Assembly (NCBI GenBank): GCA_017514765.1
Contig: JAFWIU010000009.1
Location: 61,741 to 125,740, forward strand
Direction: 5' to 3'
Length of the DNA stretch: 64,000 bases
Source of the DNA: Candidatus Saccharimonadota bacterium
GTDB taxonomy: Bacteria > Patescibacteriota > Saccharimonadia > Saccharimonadales > Saccharimonadaceae
The notes below the pieces were generated by a model that was not told the origin of the DNA, made no database searches, and saw only the letters and a program-made list of their open reading frames with translations. Position numbers and translations under genes: made by a program. This document shows positions 26,406 through 32,515 of the stretch, in pieces; positions within the stretch are counted from its first letter, which is position 1, and every line of letters starts with the position of its first letter.

Positions 26406-27341
26406 TTACAGTTTTGTAATCGCTGTCAGTTTGTAGTCGTCATTTTCTTTGATGAAATTGAATTCATAAACAGAGAGGCTGTCCCTTATTTCTTCGACTG
26501 CGTCTTCTGACATACCAATACTATAGTACATATTCCCTTGTCCATCGCCGCTTTCGCCTAGAAAACCATTTTTATCCTGAGTGACTACTTCGTTTATCGT
26601 AACAGTGGCGACAATTGCCTTGAACCCTTTTTCTGTACCTATCGTTTCTAGTACTTTTCTTAACATAGCAATACTAGTAGTACCACCTAATCCATTTTTT
26701 GAGTAAACATTAAAACTGTCGTCGTTGGCGTTGTACTGTATTTTTGAAAATACCCCATCTAATTCATAGTCCTTTTTTTCTAATGGTTCTTCATTACCGA
26801 AATAATATTTATACGCCGTTTCAAAATCATCAAAATTGATGTTATATACGACTACCGGTTCGTAATCATTAGTAGGCTGTGCTGTTCCTAGCTTATCTTT
26901 GAGATGATAAATTGTGAACAAAATTTTATTGGCTTGATTGAAATCTTTAATGTAATTGTGCCATCCATCAAATATAACCTTTTGTTCGTCTTCAAACCCA
27001 TACTTTTCATCTAATAGAGTTGTTGCTTGCTCAGTTGATACTGGAGATAGAGTTGAAGAATCAGAGGATGGTTCGTCCTCGTTTGTGTTGCTATTATTTT
27101 CTGATGGCTGTATGCAATTCGTTTCGCATTTCGGCTGCGGCTGGAAGAACATACCGTAGATACCGAAGGCGATGCCGGCTACGGCGAGAATGGCACAGAT
27201 GATAGCAGTGGCGATGAGGGCTTTGGGCTTACTAGGTGCATCGTGATTTGGTTTGTCTTGCAATGTTGGTGGGGTTGATTCTGGTTGCGGTGCACTAGCT
27301 GGTGCATCGAATTGATTCGGTGTGATGTTTTCTTGTTTCAT
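26406..27341 (-). CDS. Membrane-anchored hypothetical protein
   Basis: A 311-residue protein of no recognised family. A Pro/Gln/Ser-rich cytoplasmic N-terminus (about 1-40) leads to one transmembrane helix (about 43-66), then a short CETNC motif, a Ser/Asn/Asp linker and a globular outer domain of about 210 residues. The layout resembles many patescibacterial single-pass surface proteins. It stands alone with its own ribosome site (AAGGAATTTT region). Confidence 0.65.
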   Translation of the reverse strand: MKQENITPNQFDAPASAPQPESTPPTLQDKPNHDAPSKPKALIATAIICAILAVAGIAFGIYGMFFQPQPKCETNCIQPSENNSNTNEDEPSSDSSTLSPVSTEQATTLLDEKYGFEDEQKVIFDGWHNYIKDFNQANKILFTIYHLKDKLGTAQPTNDYEPVVVYNINFDDFETAYKYYFGNEEPLEKKDYELDGVFSKIQYNANDDSFNVYSKNGLGGTTSIAMLRKVLETIGTEKGFKAIVATVTINEVVTQDKNGFLGESGDGQGNMYYSIGMSEDAVEEIRDSLSVYEFNFIKENDDYKLTAITKL

Positions 27342-27391
27342 AAAATTCCTTCTTGGTTATGGTTATACTGTAACACATGTTTAGTTTTTTG

Positions 27392-29674
27392 TTAATACAT
27401 AGGGCGTTGGTTGAAGATGTAATCAGAGAGGCGATGCATGAGGCGGCGCATGATGTCGAAAATGAGAAGGCCGGCAGCGAGGACAATACTGAGAACGAGG
27501 AGGCCATTTTGAGTAAGGAAGACAAATTCGAAGAAATCACGGATGAGAGGGATAGCGAAGGCGGCAACCATGATGCCGATAACAGTAAGAAGGAGTCCAG
27601 CACGAAGTTTGTTGAGTGGACGAGAAATCCAATAGATGAGAATAAGATCAATTGAGAAGGTGACGAGAACAGAGATAGTGGTGAGTTCAGGGTGAGAGAA
27701 ACCTTGGAGGTGAGAAATAACAGAGAGAGCAGCCATGCAAATAGACACAGTGAGGCCGATTGGGAAAGAGTAAGTCAGGATGTTTCTGGTGAAGCGATTT
27801 TTGATGCGATCGGTGTTATGCTCAAGCGATAAAACGAGACCCGGAAAGCCGATACAGGTGAAGTTTAAGAGACTCATCTCAATGGGGGTGAAGGGGTAAT
27901 TGAAAGGGAGAAAGACAAAGACTACCGCGAGAATGCTAGCATAAACGGTCTTGGCTAGGAAGAGGGCGGTGGAGCGTTCAAGGTTATTGATAGATTGGCG
28001 GCCCTCGTCGATGATAGAGGGGACGGATTCGAATTCGGAGTTTAGGAGGACCAACTTGGCGGAGCGGCGGGCGGCGTCAGAGCCTTCGCCGATGGCAATT
28101 GAGCAGTCGGCCTCTTTCATGGCGAGAATGTCATTCACACCATCTCCGGTCATGGCGACGGTTTTCCCCTGTTTCTTTAGAGCCATGATGAGGTGCTTTT
28201 TCTCGTTGGGGGTGACACGAGTGAAGATGGAATAGTCTCTTACGAGTTGGTCGTAGTCGTGGATTTTCTCGGATGAGAGTTCGAAACCACGAAGATCTTT
28301 CACTCCGACTTTGCGAGCGATGGTGGTGACGGCGTTAAGGTCGTCGCCAGAGATGATTTTGGGGGTGATATCGTTATCGTAGAAGTACTGGATGATCTTC
28401 TTGGCGGTGGGACGAATTTCGTCTTCGAGGAGGACGTAGCCGAGGAGTTTCTTGTCTTTAGTCACGGCGATGACGCGGTAACAGCCGTCGAAGTCAGGCT
28501 TTTCATCAGTAAGATATTCGGCAGCACCCATGAGGTAAGTGGCCTTATCCGTGACGACGCCAGAGTATTTGCGGTCGCTGGAAAATGGGATGATTTCCTT
28601 GATTTGCTCTGTGGGCTCATATTTGGCCGTTCTTAGGAGTTTTTGGCGTAAGGCGGCACTTGTTGCGGTATCGGTGTCTTGGGCGCTTAAAATAAGCTTG
28701 AGCGCGGTTTCAAGGGCATTTTCGGTGTGGGGTTTTACTGGGACGAGTTCATGGACTTTCATTTTGCCGGTAGTCAATGTACCGGTTTTATCAAGAGCAA
28801 TAGTGTCGACGCGAGCGAGAGTCTCGACGGAGTAGAGGTCCTGAACGAGAACTTTTTTGCGGGAAAGCCTGATGGTAGCGAGAGCTAGGATTGAGCTGGT
28901 GAGAAGGACGAGTCCTTCTGGAATCATATTGATAAGAGCGGCCACAGTACTAGTGACGGCGATTGTAGTAGTGGTGTCGGGGACGCGGAAGCGAGCCCAG
29001 AGGACGAGAGCGCCGATAGGAATTAGAGCGAAGCTGATGTATTTAACAATATTGTTCATGATGGTAAACAACTTGGAATTGGCGGTTTTGATGGAATGAG
29101 CATCTTGTTCAAGTTTGTTGATAAAATTCTTCTTGCCAACGGCAGTAGCAGTGGCTTTACAGGTGCCGGAAACGATAAAACTACCAGAGGTAAGCGTGTC
29201 GCCTTTTCGTTTAGTGACATTCTCTTGTTCACCAGTAATGAAGGCCTCGTTGACTTCAATGGTTCCCTCTTCTACGCGAGCGTCAACGATGACTTGATCG
29301 CCGAGGCTGAGAATCAAAAGGTCGTCTTCAACGATTTGGTTGGAGGGAATTTGCCGAGGTTTACCGTCACGAATAACAGTGGGTTGCTGCTCAGAGAGGA
29401 TCCTGAGTTTATCGATAGTTTTCTTGGCGCGGATTTCGTTGACGATACTGATAAGAGTGTTGGCGATGGCAATCAAGACAAAAAGAAGGTTTTTGTAAGA
29501 ACCAACAGAGATAATCATGAGAGCAAGGATGAGGTTGACAAGGTTAAAGATGGTAAGGGTGTTACGGAGGATGATTTTAGGGATGGTATTCTTGGTTTTA
29601 TCTGAGGTGCGGTTGACTTTGCCTTCGGCGATTCTCTGATTAACTTGCTTAGTAGTGAGACCTTGTAGATTCAT
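27392..29674 (-). CDS. P-type cation-transporting ATPase (CtpE/PacL-like)
   Basis: A 760-residue P-type ATPase. Seen in order: actuator motif FITGEQENV near 143 (TGEQ rather than TGES), MIPEGL near transmembrane helix 4, the phosphorylation site DKTGTLTTG near 292, and the hinge MTGDGVNDILAMK near 500, with about eight transmembrane helices. The PEGL motif and lack of metal-binding N-terminal domains point to Ca2+- or Mg2+-type transport, as in CtpE, but the ion cannot be fixed from sequence. Confidence 0.88.
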   Translation of the reverse strand: MNLQGLTTKQVNQRIAEGKVNRTSDKTKNTIPKIILRNTLTIFNLVNLILALMIISVGSYKNLLFVLIAIANTLISIVNEIRAKKTIDKLRILSEQQPTVIRDGKPRQIPSNQIVEDDLLILSLGDQVIVDARVEEGTIEVNEAFITGEQENVTKRKGDTLTSGSFIVSGTCKATATAVGKKNFINKLEQDAHSIKTANSKLFTIMNNIVKYISFALIPIGALVLWARFRVPDTTTTIAVTSTVAALINMIPEGLVLLTSSILALATIRLSRKKVLVQDLYSVETLARVDTIALDKTGTLTTGKMKVHELVPVKPHTENALETALKLILSAQDTDTATSAALRQKLLRTAKYEPTEQIKEIIPFSSDRKYSGVVTDKATYLMGAAEYLTDEKPDFDGCYRVIAVTKDKKLLGYVLLEDEIRPTAKKIIQYFYDNDITPKIISGDDLNAVTTIARKVGVKDLRGFELSSEKIHDYDQLVRDYSIFTRVTPNEKKHLIMALKKQGKTVAMTGDGVNDILAMKEADCSIAIGEGSDAARRSAKLVLLNSEFESVPSIIDEGRQSINNLERSTALFLAKTVYASILAVVFVFLPFNYPFTPIEMSLLNFTCIGFPGLVLSLEHNTDRIKNRFTRNILTYSFPIGLTVSICMAALSVISHLQGFSHPELTTISVLVTFSIDLILIYWISRPLNKLRAGLLLTVIGIMVAAFAIPLIRDFFEFVFLTQNGLLVLSIVLAAGLLIFDIMRRLMHRLSDYIFNQRPMY

Positions 29675-29767
29675 AAGAATATTGTAGCATGGTTTGGTCT
29701 GATTTAGGAGTGTTTGAGTTTAGCGAGGAGCATATTTGGCGGTGTGCTTTCAATAGTGTAATGAAAA

Positions 29768-30049
29768 CTATTTGGTCTCTTGATTAGTTTTGAATAACTT
29801 ATGATCCAATTGAAGAAAGTCGACAAAATCGGTTATTGATTTAATATCTAATACGATAGAGATCATGAATAATAAGGTGCCAAATAGCATCGTAGTGCCC
29901 GTAAAGACTGATTCGTGGTTGACAAAAGATTGGTTACCCAAGAATAGCAACGGGAAGACGCCCGCAAGAATGGCCAACGTTATTACTATCGCGATTATTG
30001 TTTTCTTGGCACATCTTTTCCTCGCGTTCTCAAGTTTTTCAAATTCCAT
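29768..30049 (-). CDS. Small two-helix membrane protein
   Basis: A 93-residue protein with two transmembrane helices (about 18-36 and 47-68), charged ends and no recognised family. It lies between the ATPase and the FemX-type gene, all in the same direction. Confidence 0.6.
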   Translation of the reverse strand: MEFEKLENARKRCAKKTIIAIVITLAILAGVFPLLFLGNQSFVNHESVFTGTTMLFGTLLFMISIVLDIKSITDFVDFLQLDHKLFKTNQETK

Positions 30050-30072
30050 GTTTTGATTATAGCATATTCAGT

Positions 30073-31011
30073 TTAGACTCGACGGCGGACGCGATTGGCG
30101 GTGCGAGCTAATTGATAGAGTTTGTACTTGGTGGGTTTTAAGATGATGTCGTAGGTGCCGGCGTAATCTTTTTCGTAGCCAGCGAAAGTTTTCTTAAAGT
30201 TGGTAAATCCTGACCAAGGATGATCCGAGGGCGCACCTTCAGGAGCGATACCCCAGAAATCGAAGGTTGTGAGATTCTTCGCTTTAGCATCCAGGATTAG
30301 TTGAATAGTTAAAATACCGGTGGCATGGAGTTTCCTACCCTGATCGGATTGTGCACCTTGAAGGTTGTATCTGGTCGTGTCATCGTCGAAAACTAGGCCC
30401 GCTGCGATGATTTCCTGTTCGGATGTTTCAGGGTCTTGGTATTTGGCTAGATATAAGGTAGAAAAAGGCTGTCGCAGCTCTGTTTTAAGATAATTTGCGG
30501 AAAAGACACCGATTCCCTTTTCTTCGGCGAGAGCATGTTGCAGGTTAAGGAGGTATTTGATGTCTTCTGGCTCGTGCGTTTTGGCGATTGTAATTCCCTT
30601 TTTCGCGGCGGATTTGTAGTAGCGCAGTAGACGGGATGGGAGTTTCGCCTTTAAGGTGTCTTCGTCACCAGATAAATCGAGCAACCAAGTTTCTTTGGGG
30701 TTGAGGTCGTGAGATTTCTTAGAGTTACTGGGCTGGTAGGTTTTAAAATTAGGGTCTTCGGGTTCTATACGAATGAATATAGCATTGTGCTCTTTGGCGA
30801 GTTGTTTAAGACTATTGAGGGACTCGTTGAAGCCGGCCGGATTATTATAGCATGGTCCGTATGGACAATAGAGGTAATTCCCTGTCGGGGTGTGCTTAAT
30901 AATCACTAAATAGTGATAAGTAGATTCTGATACAAGGATGCTTTTTTCGCCAAGATCCTCTTGAAGTTGATGCCAGGCTTTGGATTGGGTGATTGGTATT
31001 TTCATTTTCAT
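30073..31011 (-). CDS. FemX/FemAB-type peptidoglycan bridge aminoacyltransferase
   Basis: A 312-residue FemABX-family protein (two GNAT-like domains), which adds amino acids from aminoacyl-tRNA to the lipid II stem peptide. The WLLDLSGDEDTLKAKLPSRLLRYYKSAAKKGI stretch (split here only by naming its ends) and the DFWGIAPEGAPSDHPWSGFTNFKKTF region are family hallmarks. The ATG at 31005 may be the real start: a TATAAT lies 7 bases before it but only 1 base before the ATG at 31011. Confidence 0.85.
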   Translation of the reverse strand: MKMKIPITQSKAWHQLQEDLGEKSILVSESTYHYLVIIKHTPTGNYLYCPYGPCYNNPAGFNESLNSLKQLAKEHNAIFIRIEPEDPNFKTYQPSNSKKSHDLNPKETWLLDLSGDEDTLKAKLPSRLLRYYKSAAKKGITIAKTHEPEDIKYLLNLQHALAEEKGIGVFSANYLKTELRQPFSTLYLAKYQDPETSEQEIIAAGLVFDDDTTRYNLQGAQSDQGRKLHATGILTIQLILDAKAKNLTTFDFWGIAPEGAPSDHPWSGFTNFKKTFAGYEKDYAGTYDIILKPTKYKLYQLARTANRVRRRV

Positions 31012-31122
31012 TATTATAACACTTTTTTAGGCCATTTAATGATGAATTTTAACATAATTAGTATGTTTGCCTTCTCTATTTCTTTTAACTTAATCTCTTT
31101 AAGAATTACCACGTGCTTTTTC

Positions 31123-31150
31123 TTGACTAGTCCGGCACTTTTATTATACT
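31123..31150 (+). promoter_or_regulatory. Promoter reading into the 31242 micro-ORF
   Basis: TTGACT, 16 bp, TATACT. Transcription would start near 31157, giving an 85-base leader before the micro-ORF. Confidence 0.55.
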
Positions 31151-31241
31151 TATGCAAAATTTGCCGATGATTTTTCACAGCGGTTCTTAAAAACGAGATT
31201 AGCTATTCTTCCCTGTTAGAGAAGAATCCGGAGGATTTTGC

Positions 31242-31310
31242 ATGCGTTCTACTACTTTCCTTACCTACTTAGTCAAATCTCGGTTGCTAATGCTCCCAAC
31301 TGTCGGCTGA
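31242..31310 (+). CDS. Candidate 22-residue peptide (possible toxin or leader peptide)
   Basis: The frame starts with ATG 7 bases after GGAGG and ends at TGA, encoding 22 residues with hydrophobic runs (FLTYLV, LLMLP) and three basic residues. The GGAGG itself lies in a small hairpin (AATCC/GGATT). A strong opposing promoter at 31329 would make an antisense RNA across the whole ORF. This is the architecture of type I toxin-antitoxin pairs, but the peptide matches nothing I know. Confidence 0.35.
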   Translation: MRSTTFLTYLVKSRLLMLPTVG

Positions 31311-31328
31311 CCTTCAGTTGTTGTTTTG

Positions 31329-31357
31329 ATTTTAGCGCAAGCGGGTTGGTTTGTCAA
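31329..31357 (-). promoter_or_regulatory. Near-consensus promoter on the minus strand
   Basis: TTGACA, 17 bp, TAAAAT. The RNA would start near 31322 and run antisense over the micro-ORF; it could also form a roughly 310-base leader for the FemX-type gene. Confidence 0.65.
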
Positions 31358-31511
31358 GCTTGGTTGCTAGGCGAATTGGTTGCTAGCAGAACGGGGGATT
31401 GTTGGTTATTTGCTTGTGGTTTCTGTGGATAAATATTGCGAATAAGGTCACAATGCTTGTGTATATCTTTTTGGCGTTATTGGTGTTTAGTCAGTATGCT
31501 ACAATTGTTGT

Positions 31512-31733
31512 ATGGCTTATATTCGGAAATTTAAGACTACTTCTGGTGCGACGGGTGTACAGGTTTGCTATAAGGAAGGGAATCGGGTAGTAAAGACTAT
31601 TCATATTGGATCGGCCTCTTCGGAGCGGGCTTTAGCAAGGCTAATGCGTGAGGCACAGTCTGTTGTTGATGCCGAGAAGGGAACACCGATGTTTATTTTG
31701 GACAGGTTCAATAGAAGCAAACATGCAGATTAA
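31512..31733 (+). pseudogene. IS1634-type transposase N-terminal fragment
   Basis: A 73-residue frame beginning MAYIRKFKTTSGATGVQVCYKE with KTIHIGSASSE later. This resembles the N-terminal leader of IS1634/IS4-type transposases, but the DDE catalytic domain is absent downstream. It is either a remnant of an insertion sequence or a small protein derived from one. It overlaps a coupled micro-ORF at its stop. Confidence 0.55.
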
Positions 31734-31809
31734 AGAGTTGGCGAAACGATATAAGTCTGATGCATTATTTCGGGATCAAATTAATTTGTATATTGGTGCA
31801 GTGTACTAA
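31723..31809 (+). CDS. Candidate 28-residue coupled micro-ORF
   Basis: The ATG lies inside the last codons of the preceding frame and the stop overlaps the next gene's start as TAATG. The product (MQIKELAKRYKSDALFRDQI..., ending IGAVY) is of no known family. The double overlap argues for coupled translation. It could instead be the frameshifted continuation of the transposase fragment. Confidence 0.4.
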   Translation: MQIKELAKRYKSDALFRDQINLYIGAVY

Positions 31810-32066
31810 TGTTACAGACTGCACTTATTGCCAGTATTAGTACGCCACAGATTGAGACAGCAAAGAGTTATATAGAGAAATTTGGGTCAATGGCTTATGT
31901 ACCAGAGGAGATTTCTGAGGTGCTTACTGATATTTTTCAGAGATTGGCCACATCGAACAGCATCACGGGGGTACTGGTGGCAATCTTTACGATTGGGTTG
32001 ACGGCATATATAATTATTAGAGGCACAGTGGAAGGGAAGAGAACAGAAAAGATTCCTGTTAAATAA
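31809..32066 (+). CDS. Small single-pass membrane protein
   Basis: An 85-residue protein with a transmembrane helix at about residues 52-71 and a basic C-terminus (KRTEKIPVK). No recognised family. The start overlaps the stop of the micro-ORF (TAATG), so its translation probably depends on it. Confidence 0.5.
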   Translation: MLQTALIASISTPQIETAKSYIEKFGSMAYVPEEISEVLTDIFQRLATSNSITGVLVAIFTIGLTAYIIIRGTVEGKRTEKIPVK

Positions 32067-32069
32067 AAT

Positions 32070-32087
32070 AGCCACCGATTGGTGGCT
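32070..32087 (-). terminator. Terminator for the minus-strand gene at 32098
   Basis: A 7-bp stem AGCCACC/GGTGGCT with a tetraloop, followed on the minus strand by ATTTTATTT. Confidence 0.6.
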
Positions 32088-32089
32088 AG

Positions 32090-32376
32090 AGTGAGGTTTA
32101 GTGATTATGTGCACTTTCGTCCTCTTCGAACGAATTGAGAACAATAAATGTAAATGGGCTAAGCAGTGCCCACCCTACGCTCAGTAAAAACGTCGGCATG
32201 GTGAATTCTAGCATTACTATCTCACTAACAAGAAGTAATGAGACAAGAATCCAGATTAAAAACGCTACATAAAACTCAAATCTTTTCATTGATACCCCCT
32301 TGCGAGTTGTTTGCTTGGCCTGATGATTGGTCATTTCCGGCTTAGCTTTGCCGCCGCAGGCCACTGAAACCTCACT
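32090..32376. repeat. Inverted-repeat-bounded segment around a small membrane gene
   Basis: AGTGAGGTTTAGTG at 32090-32103 and CACTGAAACCTCACT at 32362-32376 are inverted copies differing by one extra base. They enclose the whole gene at 32098-32289. It may be a small mobile cassette or a long-range RNA stem. Confidence 0.45.
32098..32289 (-). CDS. Small two-helix membrane protein
   Basis: A 63-residue protein. I start at the ATG giving MKRFEFYV behind AAGGGGGT; an in-frame extension to 32364 lacks a ribosome site. Two transmembrane helices (about 8-28 and 30-50) are followed by a short acidic tail ending EEDESAHNH. No family is recognised. Confidence 0.55.
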   Translation of the reverse strand: MKRFEFYVAFLIWILVSLLLVSEIVMLEFTMPTFLLSVGWALLSPFTFIVLNSFEEDESAHNH

Positions 32377-32515
32377 TTAATGTGCCTCTTTTTAAGGACT
32401 GCTTGCCATTATATCACGTTTTTGCGCTTATGTCAATAGTAGATGGGCTTGTCTCTTCTATAATACGAAGGTAGCTTGCAGCCTAATACTAACAAATAGG
32501 AATATGGTTCTGCTA

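Larger units (their letters stand above)
31012..31511. other. 500-bp intergenic region with convergent promoters
   Basis: This gap holds a plus promoter (31123), a minus promoter (31329), a 22-codon ORF with a strong ribosome site between them (31242), a hairpin ATTCTTC/GAAGAAT just upstream of that site, and a tandem TTGGTTGCTAG repeat (31360, 31376). I looked for tmRNA, RNase P RNA and SRP RNA signatures and found none. Confidence 0.5.

Noticed and set aside
31040..31440. tmRNA, RNase P RNA, SRP RNA or T-box in the 31-kb gap
   Set aside because: No tRNA-like acceptor with CCA, no GAGGAAAGTC segment, no SRP tetraloop motif and no T-box sequence were found on either strand.
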